From Thermorudis peleae (GTDB taxonomy: Bacteria; Chloroflexota; Chloroflexia; Thermomicrobiales; Thermomicrobiaceae): DNA of 64,000 bases. The stretch is taken from assembly GCF_000744775.1 (NCBI RefSeq), contig NZ_JQMP01000001.1:310001-374000 (forward strand), written 5' to 3'. Below the pieces are notes generated by a model. That model was given only the letters and a program-made list of their open reading frames with translations, searched no databases and had not been told where the DNA came from. A program made the position numbers and the translations under genes. Each line of letters begins with the position of its first letter. Within the stretch, counting starts at the first letter, position 1. Positions 21,741 to 30,632 of the stretch are shown piece by piece.

Positions 21741-23562
21741 GCCCGTCTGCAGGCAGCAGGCCCAGCGTGCGGAGCGCGCTTTCGAGCGCCGTGACCTCCT
21801 GGGCAAACACACCAAACGCCCGCTCATACGTCTCCGACGCGAGCAGGTCAACGCCAGCATCGCGCAGGAGGTCGAGCGAGTCTTTGGCCGAACCGGATGA
21901 TAGGAAGGTTAGGTAGCGTTCGCGCGCTCCCGGCTCTCCAGCACGTATGGCATCTGCGAGCGCTGTAGCAGCAATCAGGCCAGTCGCGTACTGGTAGACA
22001 TAGAAGGCACGGTAAAAGTGCGGGATGCGGCTCCACTCGACGGCAACCTGCGCATCCACCTCGACGTCTGGCCCGTGGTAGGCGGCAACAAGCTCAGCGT
22101 ATTGCCGGCAGAGCCGGTCGGCGCTAACCCCCTCGCCTCGCTCAACGACCTCATGGAGCCAGCGCTCGAACTCGGCAAACATCGTCTGGCGGTAGACCGT
22201 CGTGCGGAATGTCTCGATTGAGTCCGTCAACAGCGCCGCCCGCATCTGGGGGTCATCGGCACGCTCCAGCAGCGCCGCCGTGAGCAGACGCTCGTTGACC
22301 GTTGAGGCGACTTCCGCGACGAAGATAGTGTACTCAGCTGTCGGATGCGGCTGGGTGCGCGACGAGAACAGCGAGTGCATCGCATGCCCGACCTCGTGGG
22401 CAAGCGTGAACACGTCGCGCTGCGTCTCGCCCCAGTTAAGCAGGATGTAGGGGTGGACACCGTAGACGCCCAGACTGTAGCCGCCCGACCGCTTGCCTGG
22501 CGTCTCGTAGACATCGACCCAGCGAGCAGCCAGCCCCTCAGCCAGCGCCTGCACGTAGTCTTCGCCCAATGGCTGGAGCGCTGCGAGCACAATCTCCCTT
22601 GCCTCGTCGTAGGTGTAGCGGCGTGGTGGCATGAGCACGAGGGGCACGACAAGGTCGTACATCCGCAGACGGTCAAGCCCCAGCACCTGCTTGCGCAGGG
22701 CAAAGTAGCGGTAGAGCACCGGCAGGTGATCACGCACGGCCTGAATGAGCGTACTGTAGAGTTCGACGGGGATATTCTCCGGCTCGAGGGCAGCGTGGAG
22801 CGCGGAAGGATAGCGCCGCGCGTAGGCGTAGAAGGCGTCACGCTGGACGCTGCCTGAGAGCAAAGCCGCGAAGGTGTGCTGATGGGCAAGATACGGCGCG
22901 TTGAAGACCTCGTAGGCTGCTTGGCGTACGCGTCGGTCGCGCCGCTCGAGGAGCAGGCGATAGCGGGCCTTGGTGACCTCAACTGTACTGCCGTCTTCGT
23001 CAACGACAGTGCCATAGGTGATGTCGGCGTTGTCCAGGAAGTGGAAGGCGTTGCCCGTCGCCTGGGCCATTTGGGCCGACGCGGCCAGCAACTCTTCGAC
23101 TTCGGCTGAGCGTGTGTGCGGGCGGCTGCGGATCGCCTGCTCAATCGCGCGGCGGAAGGGCGCGAGCCGCGGTTCAGCCTCGAGCATCGCCCGGAGTTCG
23201 TCATCGGAGAAACTGAGTAGCTCTGGGGTAATCCAGGCGCCCGCACGACCAGCGGCGACGGCCAGCGCCACAGCCTGCTCGTAGCGTTGGGCAGCCTCAG
23301 GTACCCGCGTATCTTCATCACGCGCAAGCAGGGCGTAGGCGAAGAGCTTGGAGACGCGCTGGTCAAGTTCGTCGGCAAACTGGAGCACCTGCAGCACCTG
23401 CTGTGGGCCCTGATGCAACGTGCCCCGCAGCGCCTCAAGCTTTGGCAGCTCGGCCAAGAGTGCCTGACGCTCGGCTTCCCAGTCCTCCGGCGAGGGAAAG
23501 AGGTCAGCCAGGTTCCAGCGATAGGGTTCAGGGATCGCTTCACGGGTCAATGCCTGGGCCAT
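21721..23562 (-). CDS. pepF: Oligoendopeptidase F (M3 family)
   Basis: Cytoplasmic zinc metallopeptidase that degrades short peptides. The 613-residue protein has the N-terminal WNLADLFPSPEDWEAE typical of PepF, and the catalytic FTLAHEVGHAMHSLF (HExxH) with the downstream EVASTVNE glutamate ligand. Length matches the family (~600). ATG 23562 precedes the conserved N-terminus. The frame stays open 90 codons further upstream, but that extension has no family resemblance. A possible -10 (TATACT, minus strand, near 23665) lies upstream. Confidence 0.94.
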   Translation of the reverse strand: MAQALTREAIPEPYRWNLADLFPSPEDWEAERQALLAELPKLEALRGTLHQGPQQVLQVLQFADELDQRVSKLFAYALLARDEDTRVPEAAQRYEQAVALAVAAGRAGAWITPELLSFSDDELRAMLEAEPRLAPFRRAIEQAIRSRPHTRSAEVEELLAASAQMAQATGNAFHFLDNADITYGTVVDEDGSTVEVTKARYRLLLERRDRRVRQAAYEVFNAPYLAHQHTFAALLSGSVQRDAFYAYARRYPSALHAALEPENIPVELYSTLIQAVRDHLPVLYRYFALRKQVLGLDRLRMYDLVVPLVLMPPRRYTYDEAREIVLAALQPLGEDYVQALAEGLAARWVDVYETPGKRSGGYSLGVYGVHPYILLNWGETQRDVFTLAHEVGHAMHSLFSSRTQPHPTAEYTIFVAEVASTVNERLLTAALLERADDPQMRAALLTDSIETFRTTVYRQTMFAEFERWLHEVVERGEGVSADRLCRQYAELVAAYHGPDVEVDAQVAVEWSRIPHFYRAFYVYQYATGLIAATALADAIRAGEPGARERYLTFLSSGSAKDSLDLLRDAGVDLLASETYERAFGVFAQEVTALESALRTLGLLPADGLSSEAH

Positions 23563-23765
23563 GCCATCACCTGTCTTTCCATCCGCATGCACCGACTCTC
23601 GACAGCGCCACGCTACCGGTGAGGATTGCCGTAGAGGCAGCGGAGCGCTGCTCGACCGCTCAGTATACCGACAGGCTACCCAGACCGTCCGCTGAAGGAT
23701 CACAAGCGGCGTCAACCGCACCTCAGCCGTCTCGCACGCCTTGCATGAGGGCAGAAAGTGTACGT

Positions 23766-23851
23766 ACTCAGCGCTTTGGCGGAGTACGTACAAAGCGACT
23801 ACGCCTTTTGTCGTAGTCCGTACACCGCCCAACTACGCCGTTTGTCGTATA
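23766..23851. repeat. Three phased 20-bp palindromes
   Basis: Three related dyads at 23766-23785, 23798-23817 and 23832-23851, with consensus ACTACGCCkTTTGTCGTAGT. The first diverges inside but is a perfect outer palindrome (GTACGTACTC / GAGTACGTAC), and the third merges into CCGTTTGTC-GTATA-GACAAACGG. Start-to-start spacing is 32 and 34 nt, about three helical turns, which favours an operator array bound on one face of DNA. It lies ~200 nt upstream of pepF and ~190 nt beyond the lysX stop. No regulator gene is adjacent. Confidence 0.7.
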
Positions 23852-23969
23852 GACAAACGGCCCTCGCGTGCGGATACAAAGTGGGTAAGCGGCAGCACAG
23901 TGTTGACGGACACGGGGGTGAAACGCCGAAAGCGGGTCGGCACCAGCGCGGAGCAATCCCATCCGTAGG

Positions 23970-24036
23970 AGCAGGCCGGCTTACCATGCGAGGGCCAGGC
24001 GTCTGTTGATTGTTCCACCGTTTAAGCCGGCCTGCT
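23970..24036. repeat. 14-bp perfect inverted repeat after lysX
   Basis: AGCAGGCCGGCTTA (23970-23983) and TAAGCCGGCCTGCT (24023-24036) flank 39 nt. The right arm abuts the lysX stop codon. It could be a long terminator hairpin for lysX, but the minus strand lacks a T-run after it; small non-autonomous element ends are an alternative. Confidence 0.6.
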
Positions 24037-24037
24037 T

Positions 24038-24961
24038 TTATACTGGCTGGCAGTAGGCTGCTTCAGCAGCAAGGCGCGGCACAGCGAGCGGGCCAGCAGG
24101 CGCACGTTGCCCGCGCGCGACGGCGATGGCGTAGTCGATGATTCGGCCGGGGATATCAACGCCAGTCGGCGCGATGCTGTTGCGGAATTCCATCGTGGCG
24201 TTGACTTCGTTGACAAGCAAGCCGTGCTCCGGGTGCTCGAACAGGTCGATGGCCAGCACGCCGCCGCCGAGTGCGCGGGCAACGCGGGCGCAGAGTTCGG
24301 CAAGCTCCGGTGTCACTGGGCAGTTCGTTGCCCGGCCACCGCGGGCCGTGTTGGTGATCCAGTGCGGCGACTCGCGATAGATGGCGCAGATCGTTTCCTC
24401 GCCGATGACGAACGCGCGGATGTCACGCCCCGGCTTGTCGACGTATTCCTGGATGTACAACGTGCCGTGGTGAAACCCACCCAGGGCGGCCTTATGACGC
24501 AGGAGCGTCTCGGCAGCCTGGCGGTTGTGGACGCGAGCGAGTAGTCGCCCCCAGGAGCCGAGTGGCGGCTTGATGACGACGGGATATCCCAACTGCTCAA
24601 TCGCTGCAAGCGCTTCCTCCGGGCTAAAGGCGATCAGGGTGCGCGGCTGAGGTACGCCGGCTGCGGCGAGTAGGGCGGACGTGCGGAGCTTGTCGTTGCA
24701 GCGGTCGAGCAGTTCTGGCGGGTTGATGGTGGGGATGCCCCATGCGGCGAAAATGCTGAGCGCATGCAGCGTGCGTTGTTGGCTCACGCTCCGCCCGAGG
24801 ACGACATCGAACGGTGGCGGTGGGGCAGTGAGGTCGAACTGCAGGCGCTGGTCAAGCATGCGGGTGCAGCGCACGCCCCGCTGGACGCACACTTCGAGGA
24901 GCAGGCGCTCTTCGGCTCGTAGAGGTCCATGAATCAGTGCCAAATGGATTGGTTCTGCCAT
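24038..24961 (-). CDS. lysX: LysX-like ATP-grasp ligase (LysX/ArgX/RimK family)
   Basis: The 307-residue protein is an ATP-grasp amino-acid ligase closest to LysX/ArgX, which join alpha-aminoadipate or glutamate to the C-terminus of the carrier protein LysW in lysine or arginine synthesis. Markers are [53 protein letters not shown] and [14 protein letters not shown]. The start is ATG 24961 with GGAGGGG upstream. No lysW or other pathway gene is adjacent. It is preceded by a T-box leader, so expression should respond to an uncharged tRNA. LysX versus ArgX cannot be settled by eye. Confidence 0.8.
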   Translation of the reverse strand: MAEPIHLALIHGPLRAEERLLLEVCVQRGVRCTRMLDQRLQFDLTAPPPPFDVVLGRSVSQQRTLHALSIFAAWGIPTINPPELLDRCNDKLRTSALLAAAGVPQPRTLIAFSPEEALAAIEQLGYPVVIKPPLGSWGRLLARVHNRQAAETLLRHKAALGGFHHGTLYIQEYVDKPGRDIRAFVIGEETICAIYRESPHWITNTARGGRATNCPVTPELAELCARVARALGGGVLAIDLFEHPEHGLLVNEVNATMEFRNSIAPTGVDIPGRIIDYAIAVARGQRAPAGPLAVPRLAAEAAYCQPV

Positions 24962-25209
24962 TGTGCATTCCCCTCCATGCCGTATGCTGAACCGCCCAAC
25001 CGACCGCGAACCGGATGCTGGAGCAGCGTTTGGCTTTCGCCGCCCCGGCCAGGCGTTTCAGCACACCAGCTGGGAAGGGCGAGGCAAACACGAGCCGTGC
25101 CGGGAAAGGACAACGTCGCACGAATCCGTGTGGTGTTGGAATACCCATGTCCATCCCCATCATGCCGGTGCCGCCTCACACACCGCCTGTACGCATGCCT
25201 GCAGAACCC

Positions 25210-25247
25210 CAAACAAAAACCGCTCGCTCCCCGACGGGGGCGAGCGG
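25210..25247 (-). terminator. T-box terminator
   Basis: On the minus strand CCGCTCGC and GCGAGCGG (with inner CCCC/GGGG) form a strong stem followed by TTTTTGTTT. It lies directly after the T-box antiterminator sequence. Confidence 0.9.
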
Positions 25248-25500
25248 TCACCTCGCGGTACCACCCCGTTTCGCCACGACCTCGCGGCCCGTGGCCTCGA
25301 CCTGTCGGCTCATGTCAGACCGACAGCTCGCTCGATAACGGGAGCGACCCGTCGCCGCCTACCCCACTGCTGTGGATCGGGGCGAAGCTCCGAGGCCTTC
25401 TTCACCGGCGATCACGGACCGCGTTCCCAGCTTCCCGCGGCTCTCTGGACCGGCCTCGCCGGCTACTCTCCTCATCGCCGCCGCTGCCAACTGCATTGGC
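25248..25500 (-). promoter_or_regulatory. T-box leader (tRNA-sensing) upstream of lysX
   Basis: The minus strand contains the T-box core GGGTGGTACCGCG followed by a terminator, and upstream a Stem I: GAGG-AGAGTA-GCCGGCGA pairing with TCGCCGGT-GAAGAAGG-CCTC, plus a CCAGAGAG bulge segment. The specifier loop strand GAAGAAGG would read AAG (Lys), GAA (Glu) or AGA (Arg) depending on register. The TGGT bulge predicts a tRNA with discriminator A. A promoter (TAGACA, 18 nt, TATACT; -10 at 25507-25512) lies upstream. lysX starts ~250 nt downstream. Confidence 0.9.
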
Positions 25501-25506
25501 ATCAGC

Positions 25507-25536
25507 AGTATACCGTAGCGCTGTCCTGCCTGTCTA
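25507..25536 (-). promoter_or_regulatory. Promoter of the T-box/lysX transcript
   Basis: Minus strand TATACT (25507-25512) preceded 18 nt upstream by TAGACA, within TTGACTAGACA. Its position fits transcription start just before T-box Stem I. Confidence 0.6.
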
Positions 25537-25659
25537 GTCAATTGCCCTTGCGGGCGACCATTCGGGTAGCCTGCGTCGTCAGGCACACTGCCACGATCAC
25601 GGATGACACCGGAGGAGTAAGCCAGGGAGGCCGCCAGCGTGAACGCCGGAACACGTCGG

Positions 25660-26112
25660 TTACCGGACTGTGGCTGGTCCAAGCTCGGCCAGCCTGCCAT
25701 TCAGCTCGCTCACCACGGCTTGGACATCGCTCGACGACGCTTTGCGCTCGACCGCCTCGTGCAGGCGCGCAAATGCGTCATCAAGCGCATTCCGTTGGGG
25801 TTCAGGCACCCGGAGGCGAATTGTTTCCCATTGCTGGCGTGCTCGGCTGACAGCATCACGAGCTGCCTGATATTCTGTGGGCGCGCGAACTGTTCCGTCG
25901 GTCACCACCGCTGTCGTGTAAAGTGACAGGGACAAGACGTCGAGTTCCGCACGGATCTGCTCAACGGTCGGTGCAAGAGGCGGCTCGGCCGTGTTTGTGC
26001 GCCACCAGAGTATGCCGATGCTAAGGCTCACTGCTCCAACGACAATCAGGCCTGCCAGGACAGCAACTGGCAACCAGACAGGACGATGCCGCTGTGGTCG
26101 CACAATCGCCAT
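25660..26112 (-). CDS. Single-pass membrane protein, iron operon
   Basis: A 150-residue protein with a basic N-terminus, one membrane helix (WLPVAVLAGLIVVGAVSLSI, ~13-32) and an extracytoplasmic helical part (EQIRAELDVLSLSLYTT, ALDDAFARLHEAVERKASS) resembling short four-helix or coiled-coil domains. It starts 9 nt after the hydantoinase-like gene and is last in the FTR1 operon. The helical pattern loosely resembles the extracellular helices of the first two operon proteins, but I would not claim homology. Confidence 0.6.
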   Translation of the reverse strand: MAIVRPQRHRPVWLPVAVLAGLIVVGAVSLSIGILWWRTNTAEPPLAPTVEQIRAELDVLSLSLYTTAVVTDGTVRAPTEYQAARDAVSRARQQWETIRLRVPEPQRNALDDAFARLHEAVERKASSSDVQAVVSELNGRLAELGPATVR

Positions 26113-26121
26113 CGCGAGACC

Positions 26122-28179
26122 TCACCCCCGCGCCGGCTGGCCAACGAGCAAGCAGATCGGCTCAGTGGCTGCAAGCGGCCGGAGATCAAGCGACCATCGG
26201 TCGAACTGCAGACAGCGCGCCCCCACAATGGCACATGCGCAACCGTCCTGCCCTGTTCGACATTCCGGCACGGGATCGTCGTGACGCAGCGCACGGCACC
26301 AGCCGTCAGCTGCGCGGAAGCAGACGGTGCCAAACCGGTCGATCACGGCAATAGGGTGACGGACTCGGCGAAATGGCCCTAACCCGCGTTGAACCGTGGT
26401 CGTAAACACGAAATAGTGGGCGTTGGCAAACTGTAGCGAGAGCGCCGCAGGATCGACGCCGAGCGCCTCAGCCGCAAGCCGCTGCGCTGTCTCGAGCCCA
26501 ATCCGGTTACCGATCATCGAGCGCTGCCCGTGATCGACCGCCGTAGCACGAATCCGGACTGCCTCACGCTCAGGAATTGGCTCGACGACAACATGCACAC
26601 TGTCCGGCGCTGCGCCGAGGCGTGTAAGGCGGCTTTCTGCCTGTTCGACGGCACGGAGGATATCCGGACCGGTGCGCACCTGGACTTCGGTCAACAAGTT
26701 GAGTGGCGTCGTTGCCGCGCCGAGTGAGGCCATGACTTCCGCATGCTCGGCAACGACAACCGGAAGACGCAGCTGTGCGGCGAGGAGCGGGACGAGCACG
26801 CCTGCTCCACCGCCGAGGCCCACCACGCGTGCACGCTGCAGACCATATTCGCGCAGCAGTTCTTGGGCAAGCGGCGTAAGCAGCGCAAGCGCGTGATGGA
26901 GGATCTGCCGGGCAACATGCTCAACCGTGTCCCCTCGCTCCGCCGCGAGCGGCTCCAACGCCATCTGGGCGAATGCGGCGTTTCCATGGGCATAGTCGCC
27001 AGCAGGGAGTAACCCGAGGGCATTGGCAGCGTCAGTCAGGGTAATAGCGACAAGTTGGCCGGTGGCGTCACGTACAGCAGCATAGCACGGCTCGTCTCCC
27101 GGCGTTGGCGCAATCCGCTCAAGCCGAAGCGGTGGGTGGAGCGCAGCGACAAAACTGGCATAGGGCAGCCCTGCAATATGCGCACTCCGTGGGCCAACGC
27201 CAACGATACGCCCGCGGTCAAGGCGTACAAGTGAGCCGCCTCCAATACCGGCGACATGCACGTCAACTGAGCGCAGGCAGGTGGGATGACGCATGATCCG
27301 CACATAGCGCAGGGCAGGTCGGCCATCACGAATAACCCCGATGTTCGTGCTTGTCCCACCGACCTCGACAAAGAGCGCATTGACAATCTCGTACTGGCGA
27401 AGCGCTCCAGCTACGCTGGCCGCGGGGCCGGAGAGGATACTGGCAGCCGGCAACGCGCTGAGTTGGTCGAGCGGTGCTACGCTGAGGTCACCGTTCAGCA
27501 CGAGCAAGGGCGCATCGATGCCTGCGTCGCTGAGCGCTTCGTTGACCCACGCTGTCGTTTCGCGCATGCGTGGCAAGATGCTCGCGTTCATCGCGGCAGT
27601 GACGGTGCGCACTTCAAGGCCATAGAGCCCGGTGAGCTGGTGTCCGGCCGTGGCAGGGATGCCGAGCTGCTGGGCAACATCCAGCGCCAGCAACTCGACT
27701 GCCGGATCTTCAACGGCGTAGGCCGCTGAGATGGCCAGCGCACGTGCGCCGCGCTTGGCAAGGTGTTCAAGCGCGGCGCGGAGGCGCTCCCGAGTCACAT
27801 CTTCGCTGTCGAGATAGACATGATGGACAGCAAGCGTGCGTCCGGGGGCAAGAGTAATCTGCTGCAGCCGGGTACGCTCGATCGTCTGTCGCCGCTCTTG
27901 TCGCGGGCCGAGGGCAAGCACGCCAACCGGCACAATATCGCCTTCTACCAAGGCATTGACGGCTTGGGTGGTACTCAACATGACGAGCTGCACCGCCTGC
28001 CGATCAACGTCCCCGCTGGCAAGCACGGCGCGCAGTGCCGCGACCACCCCATCAGCAACGCCATGCTCAGTATGGTGCGTCGTGGGAACAACAGCACGGC
28101 CAAGGAGACGGCCAGTCTCCTGGTCAACGGCAACCGCCTTGGTGAAGGTGCCGCCAACATCAACGCCAATACGGATCAC
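26122..28179 (-). CDS. Hydantoinase/oxoprolinase-family ASKHA protein
   Basis: About 685 residues with N-terminal phosphate motif IGVDVGGTFTKAVAVD, a central VEVGGTSTNIGVIRDG motif and GLGGGAGVLVPLLAAQL, typical of HyuA/N-methylhydantoinase A-type ATP-dependent enzymes. The C-terminal ~130 residues (a Cys-containing CRTGQDGCACAIVGARC stretch) do not resemble the usual tail. GTG 28179 lies 6 nt after GGAGG; the ATG at 28185 touches the ribosome site. It is embedded between FTR1 and a membrane protein, so a role in iron uptake, for example modifying a ligand, is possible but not shown. No HyuB partner is present. Confidence 0.8.
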   Translation of the reverse strand: MIRIGVDVGGTFTKAVAVDQETGRLLGRAVVPTTHHTEHGVADGVVAALRAVLASGDVDRQAVQLVMLSTTQAVNALVEGDIVPVGVLALGPRQERRQTIERTRLQQITLAPGRTLAVHHVYLDSEDVTRERLRAALEHLAKRGARALAISAAYAVEDPAVELLALDVAQQLGIPATAGHQLTGLYGLEVRTVTAAMNASILPRMRETTAWVNEALSDAGIDAPLLVLNGDLSVAPLDQLSALPAASILSGPAASVAGALRQYEIVNALFVEVGGTSTNIGVIRDGRPALRYVRIMRHPTCLRSVDVHVAGIGGGSLVRLDRGRIVGVGPRSAHIAGLPYASFVAALHPPLRLERIAPTPGDEPCYAAVRDATGQLVAITLTDAANALGLLPAGDYAHGNAAFAQMALEPLAAERGDTVEHVARQILHHALALLTPLAQELLREYGLQRARVVGLGGGAGVLVPLLAAQLRLPVVVAEHAEVMASLGAATTPLNLLTEVQVRTGPDILRAVEQAESRLTRLGAAPDSVHVVVEPIPEREAVRIRATAVDHGQRSMIGNRIGLETAQRLAAEALGVDPAALSLQFANAHYFVFTTTVQRGLGPFRRVRHPIAVIDRFGTVCFRAADGWCRALRHDDPVPECRTGQDGCACAIVGARCLQFDRWSLDLRPLAATEPICLLVGQPARG

Positions 28180-28194
28180 GATCATCCTCCTCGA

Positions 28195-29445
28195 CTAGCG
28201 GCCTGACAGGCGGGCCATGGGGCGGGCCGCTGTGCTGCGCTGCCAGGTGCGAAACGCGTAGCCCCATGCTACAAGATAGGCGAGCAGCAATGCGCCTTGG
28301 GCAAGGAGCGTCTCACGCGTCGGATGCAAGCCCAGCAGATCACTCAGCCCACGGTTCATCGGCGGCAACGCAACGACCGTGACCGGAAGATAGCCGAGCA
28401 TCTGCAACTCCCAGACAGCATGGCCGAGGACTGCAATTGACAGAACCATAATCACGATGATGGCGAGCGAGAGAAAGAGACGGAGCGGCAAGCGTGCACC
28501 GAGCCCGATGACTCCCCACGCCAGGGCAGCGAGCGCAAGGGCGGCAGCCACAATCCCAACAACGACCCACAGCTCCAGCCGGCGCGCCATCAGCACCAGC
28601 GACTGGTAGAGCACAGCAGTTTCAGCACCTTCCCGATAGATCGTCGTAAAGCCAAGGAGCGCAACTGCTGATGCGTTGCCGGTTGCCACCGCTTCCCACG
28701 CATGGGCCCGCAGAAATTCCATCCACCGCCGAGTATCAATACGACGCAGCAGCCAGAGGCTGATGGAGATCATGAGCACGACCGCAATCAACGACATCAC
28801 ACTTTCGAGCAGTTCACGGCCCACCGGAACGACGTCAAGCAGCACCACGAGGACCAACCATGTCGCAATGCTCGCTGGAATAGCAAGGGCTGCACCAATC
28901 CACAGGGGCCGTCGGAGTGATGGCTGATGGGTGCGCAAATAGCCCAACAACGCCGCAATGACGAGGATCGCTTCGATGCCTTCGCGAAACAGAACGGAGA
29001 ACGACGCCACGCTGACGAAGAGCGGAGCAGCGTGGCCAGGCGTGCCAACAACCCGCTCCACGTCAACAAGGCCCTGGTCAATGTCGAAAAGCAAGCGCGC
29101 AATCTCCTCTGGCGCGGCGTTTTCCTGGATGAGCTGTCGCCAGCGCGCGAACTTGACTTCCATCGCGAAGGTGAAGTTCGGGTCAGCAACGCGAAGCGGA
29201 ATCTCAATCAACTCGAAGTGGTCGAGATAGGCCTGCCTGGCAAGTTGCAGTGCCTGTTGATGGTCGCCACGACGGTATGCCTCCTGGCTTTGCTGCATCA
29301 GCTGGCGGATCGCGTCGAGTTCTTGCTGGACGGCGACGGTAGGGTCTGCGGTTGTCCGAGCAGCGCTCGCCGCAACGACGCTCGTGAAGCTCAGCACGAG
29401 CCCTACCAGCATTCCAAGAACGAGCCACCTTCGACCGATGGTCAC
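28195..29445 (-). CDS. FTR1-family iron permease (EfeU-like)
   Basis: A 416-residue inner-membrane iron transporter. A signal-like N-terminus leads into an extracytoplasmic helical domain (~30-135, with ARQAYLDHFELIEIPLR), followed by seven or so membrane helices carrying the two iron-binding motifs FREGIEA and YREGAET (REGxE). GTG 29445 follows GAGGAGG by 7 nt and overlaps the preceding stop by 4 nt. It is second in the operon. EfeU normally works with the EfeO/EfeB proteins; here the partners appear to be the lipoprotein upstream and the two genes downstream. Confidence 0.93.
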   Translation of the reverse strand: MTIGRRWLVLGMLVGLVLSFTSVVAASAARTTADPTVAVQQELDAIRQLMQQSQEAYRRGDHQQALQLARQAYLDHFELIEIPLRVADPNFTFAMEVKFARWRQLIQENAAPEEIARLLFDIDQGLVDVERVVGTPGHAAPLFVSVASFSVLFREGIEAILVIAALLGYLRTHQPSLRRPLWIGAALAIPASIATWLVLVVLLDVVPVGRELLESVMSLIAVVLMISISLWLLRRIDTRRWMEFLRAHAWEAVATGNASAVALLGFTTIYREGAETAVLYQSLVLMARRLELWVVVGIVAAALALAALAWGVIGLGARLPLRLFLSLAIIVIMVLSIAVLGHAVWELQMLGYLPVTVVALPPMNRGLSDLLGLHPTRETLLAQGALLLAYLVAWGYAFRTWQRSTAARPMARLSGR

Positions 29446-30575
29446 GACAAGACCTCCTCGACAGTACGCAGGCCGTTCTCGACTTGCTGAATACGTTGCG
29501 CGACTTCGTCCGGTGACCGCCCCTCACGAATCGCGTTCCGCACAGCCATGAAGTCTTTCTCGAGCTGCTCAACGAGATCGCGGTGGCCAGCTTGCAGCAA
29601 GGGCGGCTCAAGCTGCTCAAATCCCTCAAGATAGGCGTTGGCCGCAAGCTCGTACGCACGGTCGGTGTTACCAGCGCGATATTCGGCGAGCGCCTGGTGA
29701 AGATCAGCGCGGATGCGCTCCAGTTGCTGGTCAATGCCTGCTGGCTTCGTCGCGGTAATTCCAAATGCCGCGCGGAGTTCAGCCGCAAGATGGGTCAGGC
29801 GCGCAGCTACCTGTTCTGCGCCATCGATGGTGTCGCCAGCACGGTCGCGAAACTGGCCAAGAGGTCCTTGTGCAAGCGCTTGGTGATCGTCACGGACTTC
29901 TGCAACGGCAGTTGCACCAGTGGCAGGCGCATGCTGCAGCAGCGTAGGCAGATAAGCGTCCAAGACGCGGAAGAACCCCCACGCATCCTGAAACTCTTCA
30001 AGATTCACGAGCTTGCCAGACGCAACCCCTTCGCCGAATTCTGTTGCTGTTGACTCCGCAAGGTCGGCCAGCGCCACCGCGAGTGTGGTGTGCTCCGACT
30101 GACCGGCGAGCACACGATCAATGGCCTGGCGCACAGCCTGGCGGGCAGCGTCGTTCTTGGCGAGCGCATCACTTGCTTGGGCCTTAGCAGCCTCGAGGGA
30201 TGCATCAAGGGCTGGACGCAGCGTGGCTGCAAGCCCCCGCGCAGTAAGCTCAGCACTGATCGCCGCCCAGTACTCAGCAGTGGGATGAGCAGCATGGGCT
30301 TGAGCAAGTGTCCAATTGCCGCGTTCAAGATTAGCCCGGCTTGCCTCAAGATGGCCGAGCATTTCCATGAGCGTTGTCACGACGGCCGCCTCTGCGGTGC
30401 CCGTCGCCACAGTAGCCGTGGTCGTGGCAGAGGATGGCATCGTATGACCAGAATGGGTCGGCGTTGGCATTGTCCCATCTGATGTCGGCGTCGCCGCTGA
30501 GCGGCAGGCAGTCAACCCCACGATAAGCAGTACTATGCTCGCCCCGATCCGAACCGGAAGGGGAAGGCCACGCAT
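29442..30575 (-). CDS. Iron-permease-associated lipoprotein
   Basis: A 377-residue protein. The leader VLLIVGLTAC ends in a lipobox, then a low-complexity Thr/Ser/His linker (HSGHTMPSSATTTATVATG). Two helical regions follow. The C-terminal ~95 residues (QLERIRADLHQALAEYRAGN, YELAANAYLEGFEQLEPPLL, RIQQVENGLRTVEEVL) match the extracytoplasmic domain of the adjacent FTR1 protein (QLARQAYLDHFELIEIPL). It likely binds or delivers ferric iron to the permease, analogous to EfeO. ATG 30575 follows GGAGAAGGAG. Confidence 0.8.
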   Translation of the reverse strand: MRGLPLPVRIGASIVLLIVGLTACRSAATPTSDGTMPTPTHSGHTMPSSATTTATVATGTAEAAVVTTLMEMLGHLEASRANLERGNWTLAQAHAAHPTAEYWAAISAELTARGLAATLRPALDASLEAAKAQASDALAKNDAARQAVRQAIDRVLAGQSEHTTLAVALADLAESTATEFGEGVASGKLVNLEEFQDAWGFFRVLDAYLPTLLQHAPATGATAVAEVRDDHQALAQGPLGQFRDRAGDTIDGAEQVAARLTHLAAELRAAFGITATKPAGIDQQLERIRADLHQALAEYRAGNTDRAYELAANAYLEGFEQLEPPLLQAGHRDLVEQLEKDFMAVRNAIREGRSPDEVAQRIQQVENGLRTVEEVLS

Positions 30576-30632
30576 TTGCACTCCTTCTCCGTTGTGCATG
30601 ACACCGTCCCGGTTCGGCCGCCGGCGACCAAA

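Noticed and set aside
21721-23832. Longer pepF reading from 23832
   Set aside because: The 90 extra N-terminal residues run through the promoter region and have no resemblance to M3 peptidases; ATG 23562 gives the normal length.
23766-23851. Short CRISPR array
   Set aside because: The units are palindromic and imperfect with 12-14-nt gaps, without unique spacers of normal length or cas genes.
23881-23965. Glycine or cobalamin riboswitch in the lysX-pepF spacer
   Set aside because: A few fragments such as CGCCGAAAGCGG look suggestive, but the conserved core blocks are missing and no downstream plus-strand gene exists.
24852-25163. Possible LysW carrier gene between the T-box and lysX
   Set aside because: LysW is ~54 residues with CxxC zinc pairs and a C-terminal Glu; the frame here has neither and runs into lysX in another frame.
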